From: Paracoccus aminophilus JCM 7686
GTDB lineage: Bacteria; Pseudomonadota; Alphaproteobacteria; Rhodobacterales; Rhodobacteraceae
Reading direction: 5' to 3'
Length of the DNA: 64,000 nucleotides
Assembly (NCBI RefSeq): GCF_000444995.1
Contig: NC_022041.1
Coordinates: 1,896,001 to 1,960,000 of the forward strand
This document shows, piece by piece, positions 17,773-26,885 of the stretch (the first letter of the stretch is position 1; each line of letters begins with the position of its first letter). Below the pieces are notes generated by a model. The model searched no databases, was not told the DNA's origin, and saw nothing but the letters and a program-made list of their open reading frames with translations. Position numbers and translations under genes: made by a program.

Positions 17773-18639
17773 TTAGCGACGCAGGCGCGCGATCAGGGAC
17801 GAGGTGTCCCAACGCCCGCCGCCCATTTTCTGCACCTCTTTGTAGAACTGATCGACCAGCGCCGTGACCGGCAGGCTCGCGCCATTGGCATCGGCGGCCT
17901 CGAGGCAGATGCCCAGATCCTTGCGCATCCAATCCACCGCGAAACCGAAATCAAAGCGATTCTCGTCCATGGTCTGGAAGCGGTTCGCCATCTGCCAGCT
18001 GCCCGCCGCGCCCTGAGAAATCACCTCGACGACCTCGGGGATCGACAGCCCCGCCTTTTCGGCAAAATGGAGCGATTCCGACAGGCCCTGCACCAGCCCG
18101 GCAATCGCGATCTGGTTGCACATCTTGGTGAGCTGGCCCGCGCCCGAGGGCCCGAGCAGGCGGCAGATGCGGGCGTAAGCGGCAATCACCGGCTCGGCCT
18201 TGGCATAATCATCACTCGCGCCGCCGCACATCACCGACAAGACGCCGTTTTCGGCCCCCGCCTGCCCGCCCGAGACCGGCGCATCGACAAAGCCGATCCC
18301 CTTTTCCGCGGCGATTTCCGAAAGTTCGCGCGTCACCTGCGCCGAAACCGTGGTGTGATCGACATAGATCGCCCCGGCCTTCATACCCGCAAAAGCGCCG
18401 TTTTCGCCCAGACAGACCTGACGCAGATCGTCGTCATTGCCGACGCAGCTCATCACGAAATCCGCGCCCTCGGCGGCTTCCCGGGCGGTTGCGGCGCTTT
18501 TGCCGCCGTGTTGCGCGACCCAAGCCTCGGCTTTGGCGGCGGTCCGGTTCCAGACCGTGACCTCATGTCCCTTGGCTGCGAGATGGCCCGCCATCGGAAA
18601 GCCCATCACGCCCAGTCCCAGAAATGCCACACGAGCCAT
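17773..18639 (-). CDS. NAD(P)-dependent beta-hydroxyacid dehydrogenase (3-hydroxyisobutyrate dehydrogenase family)
   Basis: The 288-residue protein has the Rossmann signature FLGLGVMGFPMAGHLA at the N-terminus, the substrate motif DAPVSGGQAGAENG near residue 120, and GQLTKMCNQ with the catalytic lysine near 170. These are the hallmarks of the 3-hydroxyisobutyrate/tartronate semialdehyde/glyoxylate reductase family. NRT after the second strand favours NADP, but that is weak. It is divergent from the penicillin-acylase gene and followed by a cupin gene one base away. The substrate is not determined. Confidence 0.88.
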   Translation of the reverse strand: MARVAFLGLGVMGFPMAGHLAAKGHEVTVWNRTAAKAEAWVAQHGGKSAATAREAAEGADFVMSCVGNDDDLRQVCLGENGAFAGMKAGAIYVDHTTVSAQVTRELSEIAAEKGIGFVDAPVSGGQAGAENGVLSVMCGGASDDYAKAEPVIAAYARICRLLGPSGAGQLTKMCNQIAIAGLVQGLSESLHFAEKAGLSIPEVVEVISQGAAGSWQMANRFQTMDENRFDFGFAVDWMRKDLGICLEAADANGASLPVTALVDQFYKEVQKMGGGRWDTSSLIARLRR

Positions 18640-18779
18640 ATTGTCCTCGATTCCTTTACGCGTTCTTTATCTCTGGCGCGTTGATCTGTCGCGCGCCCTG
18701 TCCTATCAAGCGCGATGATTTCCATCGACGGGCGGCAGGGTCAACCTCTCGCGCCACAGAAGCAGGATGCCCCAGACCC

Positions 18780-21242
18780 ATGCTGACCCTTTTCCGCTGG
18801 ATGGTGCGCCTCACCGTGGGCCTGATGGTTGTCGGAATCGTGCTCGTGCTTCTGGCCTGGTATTTCGCGATCCGCTCGCTGCCCGATTACAACGGCAGCT
18901 ATGAGGTCGCGGGAATCGCCCAGCCGGTCGAGATCGTGCGCACGACCGAAGATGTCCCCCATATCTTCGGGCAAAGCGATCATGATGTCTTCTTCGCGCT
19001 TGGGCTTGCCCATGCGCAGGATCGCCTGTTCCAGATGACGGTGCTGCGCCGCGCCGCGCAAGGCCGCCTCTCGGAGATCTATGGCGCGGGTGCCTTTGCC
19101 TCGGATGATCTGGCCCGGCGTCTGGGCCTTTACCGCAATGCGGTCGCCTCGGTCGCGGCGCAGGACCCCGCCACGAAAGAGGCGCTTGAGGCCTATGCCG
19201 CCGGGGTCAATGCCTGGATCGAGCAGGTCAACCTTGGCGCGCGCGGCCGGGGCGCGCCCGAGTTTTTCCTCTATCCCGATGACATCTCTTATTGGGAGCC
19301 CGCCGATTCTCTGGCGATCCTCAAGCTTCTGGCCGCGACCTCGACCGTGCAATTGCGCCGCGAGGTCATGCGCGCCCGGCTGTCCTTGACCGAGCCCAAG
19401 CGCGGCCAAGAGCTTCTCGCCGCGCCCTATGAGCCCGCCATACCGACCTATGCCTCGCTCTTTCCCGGCGCGAAGCTGATGCCGCCCGAGCGCGCCTTGC
19501 CGCCCTATGATTGGGTGACGGGGCTTGCGGGCTTCATGGCGCCTGCCTCGGGCGCCAGCGCGAATGGCTGGGCGGCCTCGAGCGCGCGCACGGCGGGCGC
19601 AGGCGCGTTGCTGGCAAATGACCCGCAATTCGCGCTGACCGCGCCGGGGCTGTGGTATCTCGCGCGGCTTGAGCTGCAGTCCGGCGGCGTGATCGGCGGC
19701 ACCATCCCGGGGATCCCCGCGATCCTCTCGGGGCGCAATGGCGCGATGGCCTGGGGGCTGACGCCTGCCCAGATCGACGACCAGGACCTCTTCATCGAAG
19801 AGGTCCAGCCCGGCGAGGCGAGCCGCTATCGCGGTGACGCGGGCTGGACCGATTTCGCGACCCGCAACGAGGTCATCCGCGTCAAGGATCAGAAGGATCA
19901 GGTCATCACTCTGCGCGATACCGCCAATGGCCCGGTCATTCCCGGCGGCCATTTCGGCATTGCCTCGATCCTGCCGCCCGGCCATGTCGCGGCGCTGAGC
20001 TGGACCGGCGGACAGGTCGGCGACACGACGATGAGCGCGCTGGTCGGGCTGATGCATGCCAAGACCCGCAGCGAGGCCGCAGCGACCTTGCAGGGCGTTG
20101 TCGCCCCTGCCCTGACTTATACGCTCGCCGATCGCGACGGCATCGGCCAGACCCTCGCCGGCGCGATCCCGAAGCGGCCCGCGACCCATGCCACGCTTGG
20201 CCGGATGCCGACGCCGGGCTGGGATCTCGCCAACCGCTGGCAGGGCACAGAGCCCGCCCCCGCCGAGCTGACCGATCTCAACCCCGAAAAGGGCATTGTC
20301 GCCACCACTGGCGCGGGCCCGGTCATCGCTCATGGCCATCCGCTTGGCTATGACGGCATCGACGACCGGCGGCTCTCGCGGCTGAACCTGCTCATCGACA
20401 GCCGCGAGGTCCATTCCCGCGACAGTTTCATCGCCGCCCAGAATGACATGGTCAGCCCGCTGGCCCGCGATCTGCTGCCGCTCATCGCCGCCGATCTGTG
20501 GTATTCGGGCGAGCCCGCCGCGCCCGGCACGCCGGAGCGTCAGCGTCAGGATGCGCTCAGCCTGCTTGCCAATTGGGACGGGTCGATGAACGAATACCTG
20601 CCCGAGCCGCTGATCTATTCCGCTTGGATGCGCCAATTGCAGGACCGGCTGATCCGCGACGATCTGGGGCCGATGGCCGATGATTTCACCCATCTCTATC
20701 CCGATTTCATCGAGCGGGTCTTCCGCGACGTGAACGGCGCCTCGGCCTGGTGCGACATCCGTCAATCGACCGCAACGGTGACCTGCCCGACCATCGCGCG
20801 TCAGGCGCTCGATCAGGCGATCTTTGATCTGACCGCGCGCTTTGGCCCCGATGTGCGCAGCTGGCGCTGGGGCGATGTCCACCGCGCGCGCCATGTCCAT
20901 CCGGCGCTCGGCGATCTGCGCGGGCTGTCCTATGTCGTCAACCTGATCCAGCCGACCTCGGGCGACGATTCGACGGTGGCGCGGGCCTCGATGCGCGGCA
21001 CCGGCCCCAATCCGTGGATGAACGTGACCGGCGCGGCCTATCGCGGCGTCTATGATCTCGCCGATCCCGACAGCTCGGTCTTCGTGATCTCGACCGGGCA
21101 ATCGGGCCATCCGCTCTCGCGCCATTACGACGATATGGCCGAGCTGTGGCGGCGGGGCGAATATGTCGGCATGTCGCTTGATCCGGCGCTCGCCCGCGCG
21201 GCGGCCGTCGGCGTCACCCGGCTGGAGCCCGCGCCGCGCTGA
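18780..21242 (+). CDS. Penicillin acylase-family (S45) N-terminal-nucleophile amidohydrolase
   Basis: The 820-residue precursor is anchored by one N-terminal membrane segment (residues 9-30, then WYFAIRSLP). The family block EIVRTTEDVPHIFGQSDHDVFFALGLAHAQDRLFQM opens the alpha chain. The likely autocleavage site is G-A-S260-A-N-G-W, where the family has GSN-W with the serine becoming the new N-terminal nucleophile; LLANDPQ follows. The start is chosen at the ATG before the membrane segment; upstream codons do not look coding. Relatives hydrolyse penicillins, acyl-homoserine lactones or aculeacin. With no neighbours of related function, the substrate is open. Confidence 0.88.
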   Translation: MLTLFRWMVRLTVGLMVVGIVLVLLAWYFAIRSLPDYNGSYEVAGIAQPVEIVRTTEDVPHIFGQSDHDVFFALGLAHAQDRLFQMTVLRRAAQGRLSEIYGAGAFASDDLARRLGLYRNAVASVAAQDPATKEALEAYAAGVNAWIEQVNLGARGRGAPEFFLYPDDISYWEPADSLAILKLLAATSTVQLRREVMRARLSLTEPKRGQELLAAPYEPAIPTYASLFPGAKLMPPERALPPYDWVTGLAGFMAPASGASANGWAASSARTAGAGALLANDPQFALTAPGLWYLARLELQSGGVIGGTIPGIPAILSGRNGAMAWGLTPAQIDDQDLFIEEVQPGEASRYRGDAGWTDFATRNEVIRVKDQKDQVITLRDTANGPVIPGGHFGIASILPPGHVAALSWTGGQVGDTTMSALVGLMHAKTRSEAAATLQGVVAPALTYTLADRDGIGQTLAGAIPKRPATHATLGRMPTPGWDLANRWQGTEPAPAELTDLNPEKGIVATTGAGPVIAHGHPLGYDGIDDRRLSRLNLLIDSREVHSRDSFIAAQNDMVSPLARDLLPLIAADLWYSGEPAAPGTPERQRQDALSLLANWDGSMNEYLPEPLIYSAWMRQLQDRLIRDDLGPMADDFTHLYPDFIERVFRDVNGASAWCDIRQSTATVTCPTIARQALDQAIFDLTARFGPDVRSWRWGDVHRARHVHPALGDLRGLSYVVNLIQPTSGDDSTVARASMRGTGPNPWMNVTGAAYRGVYDLADPDSSVFVISTGQSGHPLSRHYDDMAELWRRGEYVGMSLDPALARAAAVGVTRLEPAPR

Positions 21243-21315
21243 GTGGCGGCGGGCCGCGCTTGCCTCTGCGCGCCCTTCGCGTTTAGCTTTGCCCGAGATC
21301 ACAAGGGAGAGCCGC

Positions 21316-22263
21316 ATGGCGCGCAAGATCATCATCGACACCGATCCCGGCCAGGACGATGCCGTGGCCATCCTTCTGGCCCTTGCCAGCCCCGAGCTTG
21401 AGGTTCTGGGTCTGAGCATCGTCGCAGGCAATGTCCCCCTCGCCCTGACCGCCCGCAATGCGCTCAAGATCTGCGAGCTCGCCGGGCGTGCCGATCTGCC
21501 GGTCTATGCGGGCTGTGATCGCCCGCTCAAGCGCCCGCTTGTCACCGCCGAAGAGGTCCATGGCAAAAGCGGGCTCGACGGCGTCGAGCTGCCCGAGCCG
21601 CAGATGGCGCTTCAGCCCCAGCACGCTGTCGATTTCCTGATCGAGACCCTGCGCCGCGAAGCGCCGGGCACGGTCACGCTGGTGCCAATCGGCCCTTTGA
21701 CGAATATCGCCACCGCCTTCGCGCGTGCGCCCGAGATCGTCGATCGCGTGCAGGAAATCGTCCTGATGGGCGGCGCCTATTTCGAGGTCGGCAATATAAC
21801 CCCGACCGCCGAGTTCAACATCTATGTCGATCCCGAGGCCGCCGATCTCGTCTTCAAATCAGGCGCGCCGCTGACCGTGCTGCCGCTGGATGTCACCCAT
21901 AAGGCGCTGACCAGCCGCGACTGGATCGAGGGCATGAGAAAACTCGGTCGGCTCGGACAGGCGGTCGCGAGCTGGACCGATTTCTTCGAGCGTTACGATA
22001 AAGAGAAATACGGCAGCAAAGGCGCGCCGCTGCATGATCCCTGCACCATCGGTTATCTGCTGCGTCCGGATTTCTTCGCGGGCCGCTTCATCAATGTCGT
22101 GATCGAGACGCAGGGCGAGTTCACCAGTGGCATGACGGTTGCCGATTGGTGGCGCGTCACCGGGCGTCCGGCCAATGCGAATTTCATCCGCGACATCGAC
22201 CGGGACCGCTTCTACGAATTGCTGACCGATCGCCTGACGCTGCTGGATTCCGAAAACCCCTAG
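21316..22263 (+). CDS. Nucleoside hydrolase (inosine/uridine-preferring family)
   Basis: The 315-residue protein starts MARKIIIDTDPGQDDAVAILLALAS, the calcium-binding DTDPGxDDA motif of nucleoside N-ribohydrolases. VTLVPIGPLTNIATAF, GGAYFEVGNITPTAEFNIYVDPEAA and a C-terminal HDP also match the family. It cleaves ribonucleosides to base and ribose in purine/pyrimidine salvage. AGGGAG lies upstream of the ATG. It may be co-transcribed with the acylase gene (74-base gap) and meets the envelope operon tail to tail with a 12-base gap. Confidence 0.92.
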   Translation: MARKIIIDTDPGQDDAVAILLALASPELEVLGLSIVAGNVPLALTARNALKICELAGRADLPVYAGCDRPLKRPLVTAEEVHGKSGLDGVELPEPQMALQPQHAVDFLIETLRREAPGTVTLVPIGPLTNIATAFARAPEIVDRVQEIVLMGGAYFEVGNITPTAEFNIYVDPEAADLVFKSGAPLTVLPLDVTHKALTSRDWIEGMRKLGRLGQAVASWTDFFERYDKEKYGSKGAPLHDPCTIGYLLRPDFFAGRFINVVIETQGEFTSGMTVADWWRVTGRPANANFIRDIDRDRFYELLTDRLTLLDSENP

Positions 22264-22275
22264 GCGGGGTGCCGA

Positions 22276-23130
22276 TCAGGGGGCGGGCTGCGCGGGGACA
22301 GTTCCGGGCGCTTCGCTCGCACCCTGCCCATGCCCGGCACCGCCATGCGTGGCGCTGCCATTTTCAGCACCATCATGCGTAGCACCATCATGCGCGGAAC
22401 TGTCACCAGTGCTTGGCACGGGCTTTGCGTCATCCGCGGAATGGTCGATTTTTGCGGGCTGCTCCTCGGGCACGCCCTCGAAGGGGCCTGCACCGGCCTC
22501 GGCATCGACCCGGGCGATCAGATCGGCGGTGACATCAATCGAATCGGCTGAGGCGAACAGCATCCGCTGATCGAGCACGGCAACCGCGCCACGCTCTTCC
22601 ATCAGCTTGGCCAAGATGGGACGCGCGACCTGAAAGAACGCGCCGCGCTCGGTCTCGGCGCTATGCTGCAATTCACGGACCTTGGCATCCCGCTCGCGCC
22701 GGATCTGGACCACGCGCTTGTCGAATTCGTCAGCGCGCTTGCGGAATTCCTCGGCAGGCAGGGTCTTGCGCAGCTCGGCGAGCTCGCGCTCTTCGTTGGA
22801 AAACTGCTCGGCAAGCTCATCGTTTTCTCGCGCCAAAGTCTGGCCGCGGGTTTCGAGATCGGCCTGCGCGCGTCGGCCCCAGGCCGAATTGAGGAAGAGT
22901 TCATCCTGATCGATCGTCATGATCGGCAGATGCGCCATATCCTCGCCGCGCGGCACCACCATGGTCTGGAAGGGCGGCTGACCCACGCCAGACTGGTCCG
23001 CAGCCGGAGGCGCAATCACCTCGGAGCTGTCAGCGGGTGGCGGCAGCTGCGCCGGCGCCCCGGTCTCTTGCGCCGCGACAGAAGCCGCTGCGCCCAGAAC
23101 CACCAGAAGCGCCGCCCCAAACCCGCGCAT
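22276..23130 (-). CDS. OmpH/Skp-family periplasmic chaperone with unusual His/Gly-rich tail
   Basis: The 284-residue protein has a signal peptide (MRGFGAALLVVLGAAASVAA), a linker, then IDQDELFLNSAWGRRAQADLE and a long charged coiled coil (about 85-190) ending FQVARPILAKLMEE...AVLDQRMLF. This is the tentacle and body pattern of Skp, which escorts outer-membrane proteins to BAM. Typical Skp ends there; this one adds about 70 residues of low-complexity Pro/Ala/Gly/His (HDGATHDGAENG and similar). The start overlaps the bamA stop by one base, so it is co-translated with BamA. Confidence 0.87.
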   Translation of the reverse strand: MRGFGAALLVVLGAAASVAAQETGAPAQLPPPADSSEVIAPPAADQSGVGQPPFQTMVVPRGEDMAHLPIMTIDQDELFLNSAWGRRAQADLETRGQTLARENDELAEQFSNEERELAELRKTLPAEEFRKRADEFDKRVVQIRRERDAKVRELQHSAETERGAFFQVARPILAKLMEERGAVAVLDQRMLFASADSIDVTADLIARVDAEAGAGPFEGVPEEQPAKIDHSADDAKPVPSTGDSSAHDGATHDGAENGSATHGGAGHGQGASEAPGTVPAQPAP

Positions 23131-25466
23131 CAGAACTTCGTCGAGATCGTCAGGTCGAAGTTCTGCGCCTTGTCGTAATCCTCTTTCTTCACCGCTTTAG
23201 ACAGGTTGAAGCGAAGCGGACCGATCGGGGTCGTCCAGAAGAGCGACGCGCCGACCGCAGCGCGCAGATGCATCTTGTCATCGACCCGGATGTTTTGCGC
23301 GCCAAGCGTGTTATCCAGCCCCCAGACCGAGCCCACATCGGCAAAGAGACCGCCGCTGATGCCATATTCTTCCGGCAGGCCAAGCGGGAATTGCGCTTCG
23401 GTGCGCAAAGCCCAGAAGAAGTTGCCGCCCAGAGCGTCCTGGTTCGGCGCGTTCAGATCGCGCGGGCCGATGCCATTCGGCTCGAAACCCCGGATCTTGC
23501 TGTTGCCCGAATAGCGGTCGAAGCGGCGGCTGCCCATATCGTTGAGCATATGGATCGCGCCCGCTTCGAATTCAGCACGCAGGGTGATTTCTTCGCGCCA
23601 GGCGTTGCTTTCGATCCCGCTATAAAGCGCGGTGGTCACCGATTTGATATCGCCGCCAAGCCCCGCGAAATCCTGGCTGAAGGCCAGTTTGTAGCGGGTG
23701 AGCGGGTCAAGTCCGACGATCCGGCTGTCATAGGTATAGGTATAGCCGACCGACGAGCTGAGATAGCCGCCCTGATCGAGATAGAGGATCGGCGACGAGC
23801 CGACGAGTTGGCCCGTCTCGGGATTGACATGGATCGGCTCGACGCCGGACAGCGTGTCCTTGCTGATCTTGTAGCGCAGTTCGAGCCGGCCGTTTTCCGA
23901 GACCGGGAACTCCAGACCGGCAAGCGCGCCGACGGTGCGGGTGTCGTAATCCGAGTTGAAGCGGTTGGTCGTGTTATACCAGACCTGGAAGCGGCCCTTG
24001 AGATCGCGCCCGAAGAGATAGGGCTCGACGAAGGTCAGGCCCGAGGAGCGCGTGCCCCGCCCGGTCGCGAAGGACAGGCTGACCTGCTGACCACGGCCGA
24101 GGAAGTTCTGCTCGGAGAGCGAGAAGTTGAAGCCCACGCCCGAGCTGACGCCATAGCTCGCGCCGAAGTTCAGGCTGCCGGTCGGCTGCTCTTCGACGTT
24201 GACGTCAACGATGACCTGATCGGGCGAGGTGCCCTGACGGCTCTCGACCTGTGCATCGGCGAAATAGCCCAAGGCGCGGATGCGCTCTGCGGCATTGCGA
24301 ATCTCGCGCGGGTTGAAGGGGTCGCCTTCGACCGAGGTGAATTCGCGACGCACCACCTGATCGAGCGTTGTCGTGTTGCCCTCGATGTCGATGCGCTCGA
24401 CGAAGACGCGCGGACCGCGGGTCAGGGCAAAGGTCAAATCCAGCGTCGAGCTGCGCGGATTGCGGGTGATGCGCGGCTCGATATTGACGAAATCGAGCCC
24501 TTTTCTCAGCGCAAGCGCCTCCATCCGGCGGATCGAGGTGTCGATGATCGTCGGGTTATAGACCTCGCCCGCCTTGACGCGATTCTGCGCAGCGAAATCG
24601 CTGGCATCGAGACCGGGGATCTCAGAGACGGTGTCAATGCGGTTGAAGGTGTAGCGCGGGCCTTCTTCGATATTGAAGGTGATGTAGAAGGCATCACGCT
24701 CGCGCGCGACCTCGGGCGAGATCGCCTGAACCTTGAAATCGGCATAGCCGCGCGAGCGATAGAAATCGGTCAGCAGCTTCTCATCGACGGCGGTGCGCTC
24801 AGGCGCGAAGGAATCGCGGGTGATGAAGCGGTGCAGGATGCCCGCCTGCTTGGTCTGCAGGACGTTGCGCAGACGCGAATCCGAAAAGGCGCGGTTGCCG
24901 ACAAAGCCAATGCGCTGGATCTCGGTGACATCGCCTTCCTTGATCTCATAGACCAGATCGACGCGGTTGCCCTCGCGACGGATGATCTTGGCATCGACGC
25001 GCGCGGCCAGACGCCCTTGCGAGGCATACATCTGCGAAATCAGCTCGGCATCGGCCTCGGCTTGCGAGGGCGAATAGACGTGGCGCGACTGGCTTTTGAC
25101 GACCTTGGCGAGCTGCTCGTCCTTGATGCGCTTGTTGCCTTCGAAGTTGATGATGTTGATCGTCGGGAATTCGCGCACCCGGATCACCAAGGTGCCGCCC
25201 TGCGGGACCAGCTCGACCGTCTCGAAGAGACCCGAGCCCTGCAGCCGCTGCAGCGCCGCATTCAGCTCGCCCGGCGAGACATTCTGCCCGCGCGGCAGCT
25301 TGGCATAGGACATGATCGTCGCGCTTTCGATGCGCTGCGATCCTTCGACCTTGATGCTGTTGAAGACAAAAGCATGGGCAGGAAAGGCAACCATGCTCAC
25401 CGGCGTGGCGATCGCGAGCGCCGAGATCAGCGCCATCGCGCTCTTGCCGAGTCTGTTATCCGTCAT
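23130..25466 (-). CDS. bamA: Outer-membrane protein assembly factor BamA
   Basis: The protein is 778 residues from the ATG with GAGGG seven bases upstream; a second ATG four codons earlier has no ribosome site. A signal peptide ends AHA, followed by five POTRA repeats (starting FNSIKVEGSQRIESATIMSY) to about residue 420. The C-terminal 16-strand barrel contains the VRGF-like loop motif as KIRGFEPNGIGPRD and ends TISTKF. BamA is the central insertase of outer-membrane proteins. It sits between rseP and the skp-like gene in the expected alphaproteobacterial order. Confidence 0.97.
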   Translation of the reverse strand: MTDNRLGKSAMALISALAIATPVSMVAFPAHAFVFNSIKVEGSQRIESATIMSYAKLPRGQNVSPGELNAALQRLQGSGLFETVELVPQGGTLVIRVREFPTINIINFEGNKRIKDEQLAKVVKSQSRHVYSPSQAEADAELISQMYASQGRLAARVDAKIIRREGNRVDLVYEIKEGDVTEIQRIGFVGNRAFSDSRLRNVLQTKQAGILHRFITRDSFAPERTAVDEKLLTDFYRSRGYADFKVQAISPEVARERDAFYITFNIEEGPRYTFNRIDTVSEIPGLDASDFAAQNRVKAGEVYNPTIIDTSIRRMEALALRKGLDFVNIEPRITRNPRSSTLDLTFALTRGPRVFVERIDIEGNTTTLDQVVRREFTSVEGDPFNPREIRNAAERIRALGYFADAQVESRQGTSPDQVIVDVNVEEQPTGSLNFGASYGVSSGVGFNFSLSEQNFLGRGQQVSLSFATGRGTRSSGLTFVEPYLFGRDLKGRFQVWYNTTNRFNSDYDTRTVGALAGLEFPVSENGRLELRYKISKDTLSGVEPIHVNPETGQLVGSSPILYLDQGGYLSSSVGYTYTYDSRIVGLDPLTRYKLAFSQDFAGLGGDIKSVTTALYSGIESNAWREEITLRAEFEAGAIHMLNDMGSRRFDRYSGNSKIRGFEPNGIGPRDLNAPNQDALGGNFFWALRTEAQFPLGLPEEYGISGGLFADVGSVWGLDNTLGAQNIRVDDKMHLRAAVGASLFWTTPIGPLRFNLSKAVKKEDYDKAQNFDLTISTKF

Positions 25467-25559
25467 GGCCGCCCTCATTCAGATTGTGCCGATTTCATCG
25501 GTCGGATTTGAGCCGATGGATACAGTTAATTGGTCCGGACTGTCAAAGAGAAGGCGCTC

Positions 25560-26882
25560 TCACCGGCAGAAAAGATCATTGGAGAGGCCAAAAATCATCA
25601 ACGACAGCACCATGGCCAGCCCGATGAAGGTCAGCACATTGACCACGCGATCCGATGCCGGGCGTCCCGCAATCGCCTCATAGGTGAAAAACATCAGGTG
25701 TCCCCCATCCAGAACGGGAACCGGCAGCAGGTTAAGAAAGCCGATCGCCGTCGACAGAACCGCGATCCACCAGATGAAATTCGCGCCCCCCGCCGAAGCC
25801 GCCTGCCCCGTCGTCTCGGCAATCGAGATCGCGCCGCCGATATTGCAGCTACCGATCTGGCCGGTGACCGTGGCCCAAAGCCCCGAGACCGACGATGCGA
25901 TGATCCCCCAGGTCTGGGTAGCGCCCAGACGGGCCGCCTCGAAAAGCCCGGCCGAACGGGTCGCGGGCTCGAAGAAACTGCCGCCGGTCACGCCGATCAG
26001 CCAGCGTTTCTCGTATCCGGTCGCCGTCGGCAGATCCTGCTCGCGTGCCGCAAGCGTGTAATCCGCGATCCCCGCGCCCTTGCGCCAGACCTGAAGCACC
26101 ACGGGCTTGCCCTCTGCCGCGCCGACCTTGTCGCGCAGATCAGTGAAGCGGGTCACGGGCGTGCCGTCGACCGCAAGGATCACGTCGCCGGGCTTCAGCC
26201 CAGCCGTCGCCGCCGCACTGCGCGGCGCGATCCCCGAAACCACGGCGGGCATCGGATCGGGCCCTTTCACGACCTCTTCCTGGCCGTCGCGCAAAACCGT
26301 CCAATCCTGCACGGCGGCAATCGGCGCCGCCTCGGTCGCCGCGCCGAGATCTTTCCAGCTCGCGACCTTCTGCCCGTTCAGCGCCAGAATCTGATCGCCC
26401 GGCCGCAGTTCGTTGACCACAGCCTCGGGCAGATCGGCGATGCGGCCGACCTCGACGCGCTCGACCGGGATACCTTGCCACAGCGCCATCGCGCCGAAGA
26501 CCACGATCGAGAGGATGAAGTTGAAGATCGGCCCGGCCGCGACCGTGGCAAAGCGCGCCCAAAGCGGCGCGCCAGAGAGCGAGTGCCGGCGATCATCGGG
26601 CCCAAGCTCGGTGCCGGCGCCCGCGCTGGCGGCATTGGCATCGCCAAGAAAGCGGACATAGCCGCCAAGCGGAATCGCCGCGACCTGCCAGAGCGTGCCA
26701 TGCCGGTCGCGCCGCGAGATCAGCTTGGGCCCAAAGCCGAGCGAAAAGACCTCGGCCTTGATGCCCGAGATTCGGCCAATGATGTAATGGCCGTATTCAT
26801 GGACGGCGACGATGATCGACAAAGCGGTCACGAAGGCCAGAATCGTCCAGGCAAAGCTGCCGAGATCCGTCAGAATTGCCAT
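25560..26882 (-). CDS. rseP: RIP zinc metalloprotease RseP (site-2 protease)
   Basis: The 440-residue inner-membrane protein has the zinc motif HEYGH within the first membrane segment (about residue 28). Two PDZ domains follow (GRIADLPEAVVNELRPGDQILALNGQ and ATAGLKPGDVILAVDGTPV), then the C-terminal membrane segment with NLLPVPVLDGGHL, which carries the third zinc ligand. It performs intramembrane cleavage of anti-sigma factors and signal-peptide remnants. The gene is four bases from dxr in the pyrH-to-skp operon. Confidence 0.96.
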   Translation of the reverse strand: MAILTDLGSFAWTILAFVTALSIIVAVHEYGHYIIGRISGIKAEVFSLGFGPKLISRRDRHGTLWQVAAIPLGGYVRFLGDANAASAGAGTELGPDDRRHSLSGAPLWARFATVAAGPIFNFILSIVVFGAMALWQGIPVERVEVGRIADLPEAVVNELRPGDQILALNGQKVASWKDLGAATEAAPIAAVQDWTVLRDGQEEVVKGPDPMPAVVSGIAPRSAAATAGLKPGDVILAVDGTPVTRFTDLRDKVGAAEGKPVVLQVWRKGAGIADYTLAAREQDLPTATGYEKRWLIGVTGGSFFEPATRSAGLFEAARLGATQTWGIIASSVSGLWATVTGQIGSCNIGGAISIAETTGQAASAGGANFIWWIAVLSTAIGFLNLLPVPVLDGGHLMFFTYEAIAGRPASDRVVNVLTFIGLAMVLSLMIFGLSNDLFCR

Positions 26883-26885
26883 GTC

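Noticed and set aside
18741-21467. 908-residue open frame antisense to the penicillin acylase gene
   Set aside because: Low-complexity Arg/Gly/Ala/Asp translation with no domain, opposite a clear S45 hydrolase.
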